From the NCBI GenBank assembly GCA_963807155.1, contig CAWEAZ010000011.1, positions 1-64,000 on the forward strand: a DNA stretch of 64,000 bases, given 5' to 3'. This DNA is from JACCZX01 sp963807155. GTDB taxonomy: Bacteria; Pseudomonadota; Gammaproteobacteria; Burkholderiales; Burkholderiaceae_F. Below, one piece after another: positions 24,219 through 33,535 of the stretch. How positions within the stretch are numbered: the stretch's first letter is position 1; each line of letters begins with the position of its first letter. A program made the position numbers and the translations under genes. The notes beneath the pieces were generated by a model. That model was given only the letters and a program-made list of their open reading frames with translations, did no database searches and was not told the DNA's origin.

Positions 24219-25391
24219 ATGGCAATGACGCTTCCGCGCATCATTGCGTTCGTCGTGCTGACGCACACCGCGTTCGGTGCGGCGCGTGTGACGGCTTCGT
24301 TGTATGCGTTGTCGAACAAGGCGTCCCCGTTCACCGTCGGTGTGCTGCTGGCGCTATACGCGTTGGTGCCCGCGCTACTTGCCGTACGCGCAGGGCGCTG
24401 GCTCGATCAGGTAGGACCGTTCCGTCCGCTGCTGTTGGGCACGGTGATGATGACGGTCGGAGCGGCGCTTCCGGCGGCGTTTCCCTATGCCACCGCCGAC
24501 GTTGCGCCGCTACTCGTCGCCAGCGCACTCCTCGGCACCGGCTTCATGTACGTGCAGATGACGATGCAGAATCTGGTCGGGATCATGTCCGAGCCGGGCA
24601 GCCGACCGGCCGCGTTCTCGATGCTGGCTCTTGGGTTTTCGACGTCGGGATTGATAGCGCCGGTGGCGAGCGGATTTCTAATCGACAGCGTCGGCCATCG
24701 CGTCACATTCGCGTTGATCTTCGCGCTGATGATCGCGAGTGTCTTGATCTTGATTTTGCAGCGCGCGCTATTGCCGGCGCCGCACCCGCACGAGGCGACC
24801 ACGGAATTGCGTAACCCGTTCGATCTGCTGCGCTACCCGGCGGTGCGCAATGTGCTGATCGTCAGCGGAATGATTTCGATGTCTTGGGATTTGCAGCAGT
24901 TTCTGGTTCCCGTTTACGGCACGAGCATCGGACTGTCGGCTTCGCAGATTGGCCTCGTGCTGGGCAGCTTTGCGGCGGCTACCTTCGCTATTCGGCTCGC
25001 GATGCCAACATTGTCGCGCCGCTATCGCGAATGGCAGGTGCTGCTTTTCACGCTGATCACAGCTGCGATCGGCTTCGCGCTGATTCCTTTCTTTACGACG
25101 CTCGCACCTTTAATGGCGGTAGCCTTCCTGCTCGGACTCGGACTCGGCGCGGCACAGCCGAACGTGATGTCGCTGCTGCACGACCGATCGCCCGCAGGCC
25201 GCGTCGGAGAAGCACTCGGAGTACGCACGACCATCATGAACTCAAGCCATGTGGTACTGCCGCTCGTATTCGGTGCATTCGGTTCAGTGCTCGGCGCCGG
25301 GCCGGCATTCTGGTTGATGGCGAGCATGCTTGGCGCCGGCGGCTGGACGGCGTGGCGCCGCATGAACGTCGAGAGACGGCCTCCCGAATGA
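24219..25391 (+). CDS. Major facilitator superfamily transporter
   Basis: A 390-residue, twelve-helix MFS protein. The helix 2/3 loop reads 'AGRWLDQVGPFRPLLLG', a motif A variant, and a central hydrophilic loop follows helix 6. It resembles sugar-efflux or multidrug antiporters, with no residues that fix the substrate. It begins two bases after the DMT gene and its last bases contain the start codon of the next gene (ATGA), so the DMT-MFS-chaC-pdxH series is one transcriptional unit. Confidence 0.85.
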   Translation: MAMTLPRIIAFVVLTHTAFGAARVTASLYALSNKASPFTVGVLLALYALVPALLAVRAGRWLDQVGPFRPLLLGTVMMTVGAALPAAFPYATADVAPLLVASALLGTGFMYVQMTMQNLVGIMSEPGSRPAAFSMLALGFSTSGLIAPVASGFLIDSVGHRVTFALIFALMIASVLILILQRALLPAPHPHEATTELRNPFDLLRYPAVRNVLIVSGMISMSWDLQQFLVPVYGTSIGLSASQIGLVLGSFAAATFAIRLAMPTLSRRYREWQVLLFTLITAAIGFALIPFFTTLAPLMAVAFLLGLGLGAAQPNVMSLLHDRSPAGRVGEALGVRTTIMNSSHVVLPLVFGAFGSVLGAGPAFWLMASMLGAGGWTAWRRMNVERRPPE

Positions 25392-26047
25392 ACAAGGTGC
25401 CGTTCGATTTTCCGGGGCGAGTGACTGCTGAACAGCAAGCAGCGTCGCTGCATCAGGCACTGGCCGGCTGGAGCGGTAGCTCGCCCATGTGGCTGTTCGG
25501 CTATGGCTCGTTGATCTGGAATCCTGAAGTCACGTACGACCGCCGCATCACTGCACGTGTGCACGGGTACCACCGTCGCCTGTGTTTGTGGAGCCGGGTG
25601 AACCGCGGCACGCTCGATTGTCCCGGGCTCGTGGCAGGCCTCGACCGCGGAGGGTCGTGCGCCGGCATTGCGTACCGGTTGCCGGCCAAAACGGCACGCG
25701 ACGAGCTTGAGCGGCTGTGGGATCGCGAGATGTTCATGGGGTCATACGCACCGCGCTGGCTCGACTGCCGGTTAAATGCAGACGCCGAAGAAGGGCCACT
25801 CGTCTCGGCGCTCGCATTCGTCGTACGCCGTGATGCTCAAAACTACGCTGGCAAACTGACCGAGCCCGAAATACTTGCGGTCTTCGAGCGGGGTAGCTGC
25901 GGCCGCTTCGGCACCAGCCTGGACTATCTGATCAAGACGGTGAGCTCGCTGCGTGAGCACGGGTTGCGCGATCCGCACCTTGAACAACTCGCGCGCCATG
26001 CGGGAGCCCAAGTGCTAGCGCCTGCTCACCCTAAGATCACGCTATGA
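25388..26047 (+). CDS. chaC: Gamma-glutamylcyclotransferase, ChaC family
   Basis: A 219-residue protein that splits glutathione into 5-oxoproline and Cys-Gly. The N-terminal substrate loop 'WLFGYGSLIWNPEV' is the family's YGSL motif. The catalytic Glu is expected in 'LWDREMFMGSY', where glutathione-specific ChaC has an acidic residue. The start is the ATGA overlap with the MFS stop; a much longer in-frame upstream extension is antisense-like junk. It sits in an operon with pdxH. Confidence 0.85.
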   Translation: MNKVPFDFPGRVTAEQQAASLHQALAGWSGSSPMWLFGYGSLIWNPEVTYDRRITARVHGYHRRLCLWSRVNRGTLDCPGLVAGLDRGGSCAGIAYRLPAKTARDELERLWDREMFMGSYAPRWLDCRLNADAEEGPLVSALAFVVRRDAQNYAGKLTEPEILAVFERGSCGRFGTSLDYLIKTVSSLREHGLRDPHLEQLARHAGAQVLAPAHPKITL

Positions 26048-26688
26048 ACATCGCCGATTTGCGCGTCGAATACAAGCGTGGCGAGCTCGACGAAGATCAT
26101 GCCCACGCCGATCCGATCACGCAATTTTCACTTTGGTGGGACGAGGCGAGCGCAGCGCAGGTACGCGAAGCCAACGCAATGACGCTCGCCACCGCCGATG
26201 CGGACGGCAAACCTGCGGCGCGGACCGTGCTGCTTAAAGGCTTCGATCAGTCGGGCTTCGTGTTCTTCACCAACTACGAAAGCCGCAAGGGCACGGAGCT
26301 CGCCGTGAATGCGCGTGCTGCGCTGCTGTTTTTCTGGCCCGAGCTCGAACGCCAGGTTCGCATCGACGGCATGGTCGAACGCACGACCGCCCAAGAATCG
26401 GACGAGTACTTTCGCAGCCGTCCGCTGGCGAGCCGCATTGGCGCCTGGGCCTCGCCGCAGAGTCAACCCATCCCCGGCAAGACCTGGCTGATGGCACGCG
26501 TGGCTGAAATGGCCCTACGCCACGCGACAGCACCAAGCCGACCGTCGTACTGGGGCGGCTACCGTGTCGTGCCCAATGCGATCGAATTTTGGCAGGGGCG
26601 GCCGTCGCGGCTGCATGATCGATTGCTCTATACGAGGTCAAGCTCGACAACGGACGGCGGATGGACGCGGGCCCGCCTCGCACCCTAG
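26044..26688 (+). CDS. pdxH: Pyridoxine/pyridoxamine 5'-phosphate oxidase
   Basis: A 214-residue FMN flavoprotein that makes pyridoxal 5'-phosphate, the PLP used by kynureninase among others. Diagnostic stretches are 'ATADADGKPAARTVLLKGF', 'TNYESRKGTEL' (FMN phosphate binding), 'WASPQSQPI', and the C-terminal 'IEFWQGRPSRLHDR' with the RLHDR substrate loop, ending 'ARLAP'. The start overlaps the chaC stop codon (ATGA). Length and ends match the E. coli enzyme. Confidence 0.93.
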   Translation: MNIADLRVEYKRGELDEDHAHADPITQFSLWWDEASAAQVREANAMTLATADADGKPAARTVLLKGFDQSGFVFFTNYESRKGTELAVNARAALLFFWPELERQVRIDGMVERTTAQESDEYFRSRPLASRIGAWASPQSQPIPGKTWLMARVAEMALRHATAPSRPSYWGGYRVVPNAIEFWQGRPSRLHDRLLYTRSSSTTDGGWTRARLAP

Positions 26689-26806
26689 GTATTGTCTCCC
26701 AGGCTCGCTCGACGTACCGCCTCTTCGCCCTTCACCTTTCACGTTTCACTGCGGTTTCTGCGGCTATCATCCGCGCACCACAGCAAGAGCGCCCGGGAGA
26801 GCATTG

Positions 26807-27478
26807 ATGGCTGAGCAACAGATCTCGATCATCATCGTCGAGGACGAGCCGGAGTTCCGGCGGCGCTTCGTGCAGATCGTGGAGAACGAGCCCAGCATGA
26901 AGCTCGTCGGCGCGGCGTGCAACAAACGTGAGGCGCAAGCGATCATCGATCGCGAATCCTTCGAAGTGATGCTGATCGATCTCGGTTTGCCTGACGGCAG
27001 CGGCATCGAGCTGATCCGCCAGGTGAGCCAGAAAAAGCCCGACGTCGACATCATGGTCGTCACGGTGTTCGGCGACGAGCAGCACGTCGTGTCATCGATC
27101 GAGGCGGGTGCCACCGGCTACATTTTGAAAGACTCGGCGCCGGCCGACGTTATCTCGTGCATTCGCTTGTTGCGGGCCGGTGGATCTCCGGTCAGTCCGG
27201 TTGTCGCGCGCAGCGTGTTGCGCGCGATTCGCAACCGGATGAGCACGACGGCACCTGCACGCCTGCCGGGTACCGAGCAAAACCCGCTGTCCGCCCGCGA
27301 GACTGAAATTCTGCAGTTGCTGGCGAAGGGAATGAGCTTCAACGAGATCGGTGACATTCTCGGCATATCGCCACACACCGTGACCGCGCACATCAAGAAA
27401 ATCTATCGCAAGCTGGCAGTTCACTCACGCGGCGAAGCGGTGTACGAAGCGACTCAGATGGGATTGCTAAAAAACTAG
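26807..27478 (+). CDS. NarL/FixJ-family response regulator
   Basis: A 223-residue two-component regulator. The receiver has acidic E12/D13 in 'IIVEDEPEF', phospho-acceptor D58 in 'MLIDLGLPDGSG' and the 'YILKDSAP' lysine. A linker precedes the LuxR-type HTH 'LSARETEILQLLAKGMS...ISPHTVTAHIKKIYRKL'. It activates or represses genes on phosphorylation by the kinase encoded immediately downstream, whose GTG overlaps its stop codon by one base. The start ATG before 'AEQQISIII' lies at the receiver boundary; a longer upstream frame has no homology. Confidence 0.9.
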   Translation: MAEQQISIIIVEDEPEFRRRFVQIVENEPSMKLVGAACNKREAQAIIDRESFEVMLIDLGLPDGSGIELIRQVSQKKPDVDIMVVTVFGDEQHVVSSIEAGATGYILKDSAPADVISCIRLLRAGGSPVSPVVARSVLRAIRNRMSTTAPARLPGTEQNPLSARETEILQLLAKGMSFNEIGDILGISPHTVTAHIKKIYRKLAVHSRGEAVYEATQMGLLKN

Positions 27479-29457
27479 TGCAGGAGCATTTCCGCGTCGG
27501 CGCCGTCGCCGGCATCGTCCACGCATTCGCGCGCGCTCTCGCGCTCTTCCTGGCACTTTGTTTCGTTGCGCCGCTAGCGGCCGCCGACGACGAGACGATA
27601 AAGATTGATCGGATCGAGTGGGTTTCCGGGTCACGCGGCGCCTTCCCGAGCCCTGACTCTCTTTGGCAATCGCACGCATTGCCGTTGCGCTGGTCGTCGG
27701 CGAGCGGCACGCGCCAGGGCGTCTGGATCCGTCTGAAGTTCGATACTCCAGAGATTCCTGTCGACGGCTGGAGCATGCTGCTCAATCGGCTACCCACCGG
27801 CGGCACGATTTACCTTAACGGCAAGATGGTGGCCGATTTGCCGCTCGACTCCGAGCAGCGTCATGTTCGCTGGCGTCGGCCGCATCTGATCAACTTGCCC
27901 AGCGGCTTTATGCAGGACACCAACGATGTGCTGATCTATACGTCGTACGGAGTAGGCGTGCATGGTATCGGGCCGGTCGATGTGGGCCCAACCGCCGAGC
28001 TGCAGCCGCGCTACGGCAACCAGTTCTTCGTCAGCCATACCCTGCGATGGATATCACTGTTGCTAACTGTGCTGCTGGCAGCGGGCTTCGCCGCGCTGTG
28101 GCTGCGCCGGCGTTCCGAAAATCTGTTCGGACTGCTGGCCCTAATGTCGGCGTTCTGGGCGTTGCGCTCACTGGACTTGGTGTTCGAATCAATGCCCGCC
28201 GATGCGCGATTCTGGATTCGTGGCGCGTTCTATCTGGGCACTGCTGTATTCACCGCGGTCGCGACGATCACGATGTGGCGGCAGGGCGGGCGGCATCGGG
28301 CTCGCGCCGAGCTGGGACTGATGGTCCTCGCCGCGATGGGGCCGGCGCTTTATCTGCTCTCGGGCGATACGTTCGACTTCACCGCCGGTGCGCTGTGGCA
28401 GGCGATTATGTTGGCCGCGTTGGCGACGGGCGTACTGACGCTGGCCGGCCATGCATTGTTCACCCCTTCTTTGATGCTGAAAGGCATCGTGGCTGCGCTG
28501 GTGCTTGCACTCGGCGCCGCGATCCACGATTACCTCGTGTATATCGGGGTGCTGCCGTTTGCGAGTCCCGAACTGCTGAACATCGCGACTCCGGTGCTTC
28601 TGATCGCGCTCGGAGCGACGCTGATCGATCGCTTCGTTCGCTCGCTGGCCGACGTTGAGAAGACCAACACCGAGCTCGAAACGCGGATTCACGAGCGCGA
28701 GCAATTGTTGAAGCGCAACTTCGATCGCCTGCGCGAAAGCGAGCGTCTGAAAGCGAGCGCGCAGGAGCGCCAGCGCATCATGCAGGACATGCACGACGGT
28801 CTCGGCTCGCAACTGCTGTCGTCGCTGATGCTGGTCGAGCGCGGGGCAATGTCGAACGAGCAGGTGGCACAAATTCTGCGCGAATCGATCGACGACATGC
28901 GGCTTGCGATCGACGCGCTCGCTGCCGAAGACTCCGACTTGCTGGCCGCGTTGGGCAACATGCGCTTTCGCATGGAACCGCGGTTGAAGGCGGTGGGCAT
29001 GGACCTGCAGTGGGACGCGCGCAATTTGCCCGAAGACGTCGATCTCGATCCGAACTCGGTGCTGCCGGTACTGCGCATCACGCAAGAAGCGCTGACCAAT
29101 GCCATCAAACATTCGCGCGCCCGCGTAGTGCGCGTCACGTTGGCGATCGATCATGAGGGCGACGCGCAATGGCTGACGATCCGCGTGACCGACAACGGGC
29201 GCGGCCTGGCCGCGGGCAACGGCACCGGGCGCGGCATGCTGAACATGCGCAACCGCGCGCAGCGAATCGGCGCGTTTTTGAAGTGTGAATCGGTCCCCGG
29301 CGCTGGAACGATGATCCTCGTGCGGCTCCCGCTGGATACAACACCCGGGCCGACCACGCGTGCGATGCAACTGTCGCTCGACACCGAAGCGGTAATTGAG
29401 CAGGTCCGGCAGGCTGACGTTGGAGCTCGGGGGCAGCAGGCACCCAGTGCGCCGTGA
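27478..29457 (+). CDS. 7TMR-DISM-type sensor histidine kinase
   Basis: A 659-residue membrane kinase, partner of the overlapping regulator gene. In order: a signal peptide (about 1-35), a periplasmic beta-sandwich domain (about 40-175, with 'GVWIRLKF' and 'GTIYLNGKMVADLP') of the DISM extracellular type, and seven transmembrane helices (about 185-390). A coiled coil follows, then HisKA_3 with phospho-acceptor H439 in 'MQDMHDGLGSQL', and HATPase with N-box 'EALTNAIKHSRA' and 'DNGRGL'. DISM sensors bind carbohydrates or similar ligands; the ligand here is unknown. The start is a GTG overlapping the regulator's TAG. Confidence 0.88.
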   Translation: MQEHFRVGAVAGIVHAFARALALFLALCFVAPLAAADDETIKIDRIEWVSGSRGAFPSPDSLWQSHALPLRWSSASGTRQGVWIRLKFDTPEIPVDGWSMLLNRLPTGGTIYLNGKMVADLPLDSEQRHVRWRRPHLINLPSGFMQDTNDVLIYTSYGVGVHGIGPVDVGPTAELQPRYGNQFFVSHTLRWISLLLTVLLAAGFAALWLRRRSENLFGLLALMSAFWALRSLDLVFESMPADARFWIRGAFYLGTAVFTAVATITMWRQGGRHRARAELGLMVLAAMGPALYLLSGDTFDFTAGALWQAIMLAALATGVLTLAGHALFTPSLMLKGIVAALVLALGAAIHDYLVYIGVLPFASPELLNIATPVLLIALGATLIDRFVRSLADVEKTNTELETRIHEREQLLKRNFDRLRESERLKASAQERQRIMQDMHDGLGSQLLSSLMLVERGAMSNEQVAQILRESIDDMRLAIDALAAEDSDLLAALGNMRFRMEPRLKAVGMDLQWDARNLPEDVDLDPNSVLPVLRITQEALTNAIKHSRARVVRVTLAIDHEGDAQWLTIRVTDNGRGLAAGNGTGRGMLNMRNRAQRIGAFLKCESVPGAGTMILVRLPLDTTPGPTTRAMQLSLDTEAVIEQVRQADVGARGQQAPSAP

Positions 29458-29503
29458 TGTTGCCCTCGTAACGCAGCGCTCGTAAGACATCGCGCCCCAA
29501 CTC

Positions 29504-30586
29504 ATGGCCCCCAAATCCGCGGCCATGCCGCCGCAGGCCGATTCACTGTTTGACGACGCCGAGGAGGATCTGTTCGGCGAGCCTACCGTTTCCAGGGCAG
29601 GTCTTGCCGTCGACGCAGCGGACTTCGATGAGTCGTTAACGCGCCTCGGTCGCCTGTTGCCGCGCAGCGTTCATTTGGGTACATCGTCGTGGCACTTCCC
29701 TGGCTGGCGCGATCTTGTGTGGCGAGGTGATTCGGAATACAGCGAGTCGCAACTGTCACGCAACGGTTTAAGCGCTTATGCACGACATCCGCTGTTTCGC
29801 TCGGTCGGCATCGATCGCACCTTTTACCAACCGCTCGCCGTCGCCGAATACGCGCGTTACGCGGCTCAAGTACCGAGCGGATTTCGCTTCGTCGTGAAGG
29901 CTCCGGCGATGATTTCGGACGCCGCGATGCGCGGCAAGCGCGGCGAACCCATCGAAGCGAATCCACTGTTTCTCGACCCGTCAGCGACGCTAGACCATTT
30001 TGTCCAACCCGCGATCGAAGGCCTCGGCGACCGCGCCGGACCGCTGGTGTTTCAACTGTCGCCGCTACCCGGCGAGATGAAGCAGGCAGATGGGGGGATC
30101 GCCGTCATCGAGCAGATCGGCGCGCTGCTGGGTGCGTTGCCGGCGCGCATCGGCAACGTCACGCCGGTCTATGCCGTCGAGCTACGTGACGCCGATTTGC
30201 TGACGCCGCGGCTGGTGCGAACGCTGCGAAAGCACGGTGCGCGCCTGTGCCTCGCCCTGCACCCGCGCATGCCGGTAGCGGCGCGCCAGAGCGCTGCGCT
30301 GCGTGCCATGGATGCACTCGATGACGAAGGCGACGATTGGCGCCTGAAAGGACCGCTCGTCGTCCGCTGGAACCTCGCAGCCGGATTGCGATACGAAGAA
30401 GCCCGTATCCGTTATGCACCATTCGATCGGCTCTTGGATCCCGATATCCCGACGCGCGGCACACTCGCTCACCTGATCCACGTCGCCATCAAGAGTGCGC
30501 AGCCGAGCTACATCATTGCCAACAACAAGGCAGAGGGCAGTGCACCGTTGACGCTGATCGAGCTCGCGAAGGCGGTCGTTCGCTAG
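29504..30586 (+). CDS. DUF72 (YecE-like) protein
   Basis: A 360-residue protein of the YecE/DUF72 TIM-barrel-like family. Family hallmarks are 'VHLGTSSWHFPGWRDLVW', 'FRSVGIDRTFYQPLAV', 'FRFVVKAPAMISD' and 'YAVELRDADLLTP'. Its biochemical activity is not established. The N-terminal 50 residues, acidic with 'DDAEEDLFGEP', are an extension beyond the domain. No close functional partner; it is convergent with the next minus-strand operon, six bases away. Confidence 0.8.
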   Translation: MAPKSAAMPPQADSLFDDAEEDLFGEPTVSRAGLAVDAADFDESLTRLGRLLPRSVHLGTSSWHFPGWRDLVWRGDSEYSESQLSRNGLSAYARHPLFRSVGIDRTFYQPLAVAEYARYAAQVPSGFRFVVKAPAMISDAAMRGKRGEPIEANPLFLDPSATLDHFVQPAIEGLGDRAGPLVFQLSPLPGEMKQADGGIAVIEQIGALLGALPARIGNVTPVYAVELRDADLLTPRLVRTLRKHGARLCLALHPRMPVAARQSAALRAMDALDDEGDDWRLKGPLVVRWNLAAGLRYEEARIRYAPFDRLLDPDIPTRGTLAHLIHVAIKSAQPSYIIANNKAEGSAPLTLIELAKAVVR

Positions 30587-30592
30587 CGAGCA

Positions 30593-31171
30593 CTATTTCG
30601 GTGTGACCGCGCCGCCAGCAGGCCAGTCGCTATCTCCGACTCGCTTTAGCGTCATCTCGAAGATCCGAACGGGATCGCCACTTGCGACGATCCGCTCGCC
30701 GATCTCGTGAAGAACGTCGCCTTTGATGGTTGCCGTGTAGCGAATCAGCGCGGGTCCCGCAGGTATTTCCCATGTGTAGCCATCCGCTGTTGGCTTGAAC
30801 GCAAAGTCTCCCGCATGACCCTGCGCGTACGAGCGCATGCTGTACGTGCGTGTTGAAGGGTTGTACGAAACGATGCCAAACGCGTTAAAGGTGACACGGC
30901 CGTCGGCGTCATGGCCGCGACCTTCGATCACTTTCAGCGAACCATCAAGAAAGGGACCGATACGTTCGGTCTGTGTGCTCGTACGCTTTTCGCCGGAAGG
31001 TGTGGTCACCGTCGCGGTGCCACGCCATACGCCGTTCATGGCCTGCAGACTCGCCATCGCCTCCTTTTGAGCGGCGATGAGTTTCGCCGAATCACCAAAT
31101 TGCTGCGCGGCCGCGGGCGCGATGAGGCAACCCATCAGTGCCAAGCCAAAGATAATTCTTGTTCGATTCAT
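30593..31171 (-). CDS. Exported protein, lipocalin/DUF1579-like, unknown function
   Basis: A 192-residue secreted protein. The signal peptide 'RIIFGLALMGCLIAPAAAQ' is followed by a beta-rich domain starting 'MNGVWRGTATVTTPSGEK' and containing 'TQTERIGPFLDGSLKVIEGRG', which resembles DUF1579-type barrel proteins. Its start overlaps the stop of the upstream apbE-like gene by four bases, so it is the last gene of the TlpA-DUF4266-DUF3570-ApbE operon and may be secreted alongside that module. Function not recognised. Confidence 0.65.
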   Translation of the reverse strand: MNRTRIIFGLALMGCLIAPAAAQQFGDSAKLIAAQKEAMASLQAMNGVWRGTATVTTPSGEKRTSTQTERIGPFLDGSLKVIEGRGHDADGRVTFNAFGIVSYNPSTRTYSMRSYAQGHAGDFAFKPTADGYTWEIPAGPALIRYTATIKGDVLHEIGERIVASGDPVRIFEMTLKRVGDSDWPAGGAVTPK

Positions 31172-32079
31172 TTGTCCTTGCTCCTCACTTCGAATGCTGC
31201 TGGCCAGCAGCGTCGACAGCCAAATAGCGCACGCCCTGCGTCTCGAGAAACTTTCAGAGCGTCGTCCACCGGTTTTAGCATCGCCACCGTAGCGCAGGCA
31301 CCCGCCGCGATCGCAAGCGGCGCGACAACCGATACCGAGCGCCAGTGCTCAACGGGCCATCCGGTGCGAGGGTCGAGCAAATGAGAATAGCGCCGACCCT
31401 CATGCTCGAAGAAGCGTTCGTAATCGCCCGAGGTTGCCATCGCGCCGTGCGGCACGTTCAGATGCGCGATCGTCACGCCCGGTTCGCCGCGCGGATCTTG
31501 GACCGCGACGCGCCACGGCTGGCCATCGGCGTGCGGGCCGATGACACGCACATCGCCACCAAGATTCACAAGGCCGTGTTGTCCGCCAAGGTCCACAACG
31601 ATCGCCGCTGCGCGATCAGCCGCGTACTCCTTGCCGATGCCGCCAAAGTCGATCTCCATGTCCGCGCGCAGACGCAACGTCGGCGAATTCCACTCAAGCT
31701 TTGACCAGCCCACGCGCTGCAGCAGCTGATCGAGCGCGTCTTGCGAAGGCAAGCGCCCTGTCTTGAAATCCCATGCCCGGCGCAACACGCCACTCGTGAG
31801 GTCGAACATACCGTCGCTTTGCGCATGGAGCACGGCCGCGAAGTCGAGCAGGCGCGCGGTTTCAGCATCGACGGTGATTGCCGCGCCGCCCGCGGCGCGA
31901 TTGATTGCTGTGGTAACGCTGTCGTCTCGATAGCGCGAGTACTTCGCTTCGATCCGACGTACGTCGGCAATCGCGGCGTCCGACCAATGTCGCGCGGTCG
32001 CGTCATCCGGCGCGTAGACGCGCACTTCGCAGTGCGACGCCATCGCGCGAAAGGTAAAGGAGTAGGAACTGAGTTGCAC
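31168..32079 (-). CDS. apbE: FAD:protein FMN transferase, ApbE family
   Basis: A 303-residue ApbE homologue. ApbE enzymes attach FMN covalently to a Thr/Ser of partner proteins. Recognisable: 'RIEAKYSRYRDDS', 'FDLTSGVLRRAWDF', 'IDFGGIGKEYAADRA', 'NLGGDVRVIG', 'SGDYERFF' and 'HLLDPRTGWPV'. Two oddities. No signal peptide or lipobox is evident at the N-terminus, whereas most ApbE proteins act outside the cytoplasm. The Mg2+-binding Asp of the C-terminal 'ADAxxT' motif seems replaced ('AGACAT'). It is encoded 46 bases after a DUF3570 gene and likely modifies a protein of this operon, which is inference. Confidence 0.82.
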   Translation of the reverse strand: MQLSSYSFTFRAMASHCEVRVYAPDDATARHWSDAAIADVRRIEAKYSRYRDDSVTTAINRAAGGAAITVDAETARLLDFAAVLHAQSDGMFDLTSGVLRRAWDFKTGRLPSQDALDQLLQRVGWSKLEWNSPTLRLRADMEIDFGGIGKEYAADRAAAIVVDLGGQHGLVNLGGDVRVIGPHADGQPWRVAVQDPRGEPGVTIAHLNVPHGAMATSGDYERFFEHEGRRYSHLLDPRTGWPVEHWRSVSVVAPLAIAAGACATVAMLKPVDDALKVSRDAGRALFGCRRCWPAAFEVRSKDK

Positions 32080-32125
32080 GCGCAGCCCGAGAGAAGCTGC
32101 GCGATGCTAACGCGTGAAACAGGCT

Positions 32126-33296
32126 CTAGAACTTCTTGCTGACGCCTACTTGATACAGCTGCGCCTTGAAGTCCTGCAGTCCAGGGCTGCCGTCGCCGCC
32201 GATACGCCAGTCGCCGCGCTGCTCGTAATACTCGGCCCTGCCGTCGATCGTCCAGCCACCCGGGAATGACTTTGCGAGTTTCAGGCCGGGCGTAATGCCG
32301 CCGAATGCCGATAGTCGCTGGTCACTGGTGTAAAAGGCGTTCGGATTGAGCGCAAAGCCCGGCGGGAAAGGTGCTCCCAGAGACGCGTCGTAGACCGGAT
32401 CGTAGTAAAAGAACGCGGCGCTTTGCGTCGTGTACCGCAGGCTTGGCGTCAGCGTGAAGCCATGTGGAAGTTCCTGAGCCCACTCGATCGTACCGGTATG
32501 AGCGTTGATCTCCCAATCGTCGTGGTAGTAACGGTACGACGTTCGCAACGCGGCTTTCAGGCCATCAAAGTAGTGATTCCAACGAATCAGCATGGCTAGC
32601 TGATCGCGGCTATCCGGGCGCTGGTCAACGCCGAAGATCGCCTTGTATGGGTCCGTCAGATAGCCGCTCTGGCGCGCGTAGTACAGATTGATCTGCCCCG
32701 TATCGTTCCGGCTCAGCACCTGCGTGATGCCGACGATGCCATCGAGCGTATTTTTCGTGCGCGTGAAAACCGGGCCATCCTGCGGAAAGATTTCGTCGGA
32801 CGAATAGCCAAAGCCGATCGTGAACGTCGTGTTCTGATCCGCCGTCGCATGGCGCAGCGTCACGCCACCCGCGATCGACTTGTAGTCATCTTCGGTCGAG
32901 TAAGCACCGCGCACTGAAAGCGCAGTGCGGCCGAAATACTTGGTGACGGTGATGTCGCCGGCAGTACGCTTGTCTTCTACCCCTTCACCAGACGCGCCCG
33001 ACAGTGTCGTGTGGTAATAAGGCGACGCACCACTGATGTTGTCGTACACCGCGCCGATCTCGAACACCCAGCTGTCGCTGATCGGCGCCAGCATATAAAG
33101 CGCTGGCGACTTGACGGTCATCCGCTTGCCGTCGTTGTTGACGCCGCCGGACTCCTGATAGTCGCTGGTAGTACAGATACTTGAACTGAATCAAGGTCGC
33201 ATTCGGCACTGTCACCTGCGCGTGCACAGACGGCACGACGCCCGGTAGAGCCAATGCGGCAGCGAGGATGGAGCCAGTTTTGGCTGGGGTTCGCAT
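32126..33296 (-). CDS. DUF3570 outer-membrane-like protein, one frameshift
   Basis: About 390 residues when restored. The signal peptide ('GSILAAALALPGVVPSVHA') and 'LIQFKYLYYQ' are in one frame; after a one-base break near 33165 the protein resumes 'DYQESGGVNNDGKRMTVKSPA'. The rest is alternating beta strands with aromatic girdles ('TNRSLR'-free, 'YYARQSGYL', 'TSYRYYHDDW') and ends in a Phe ('GVSKKF'), the usual terminus of outer-membrane beta barrels. DUF3570 proteins regularly neighbour DUF4266 and thioredoxin genes. The start overlaps the DUF4266 stop (ATGA). Function unknown. Confidence 0.78.
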
Positions 33297-33532
33297 CAGT
33301 TGCACCCGCAACCGCCGCCGCCCACGCTCATTCCGCCGGATGCGCCTTCTTTGCTGAAATAGGTGTGCTCTTCAAAGCGCGTTTGCAGCGGATCCGAATC
33401 GAACGCCATATCGGGCTTGGCGAGATTGCCCTTCTGCCAAGGTTGCACCGTCTCGCATCCCATCAGAGCAACGCTCACCGCGAGGACGCCGGTGCAAGTA
33501 ATCAACGAAGCGATCGATTTCTTCATCGCCAT
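33296..33532 (-). CDS. DUF4266 small lipoprotein with Gly-Cys tail
   Basis: A 78-residue protein. A type II signal peptide ends in the lipobox 'LMGC' (lipidated C26). The mature part contains 'PWQKGNLAKPDM', and the extreme C-terminus reads 'EGASGGMSVGGGGCGCN' with C75 and C77. The EGASGG element is reminiscent of the DGxSGA(T/S) sequence that ApbE modifies with FMN, and the terminal CxC could be a redox or metal site; both ideas are inference. It lies between tlpA (3 bases upstream) and the DUF3570 gene (4-base overlap), and apbE is two genes downstream. Confidence 0.8.
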   Translation of the reverse strand: MAMKKSIASLITCTGVLAVSVALMGCETVQPWQKGNLAKPDMAFDSDPLQTRFEEHTYFSKEGASGGMSVGGGGCGCN

Positions 33533-33535
33533 CCC

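Noticed and set aside
28189..29526. Minus-strand frame (445 codons) opposite the histidine kinase
   Set aside because: The kinase motifs are unambiguous on the plus strand; the minus-strand frame lacks any family.
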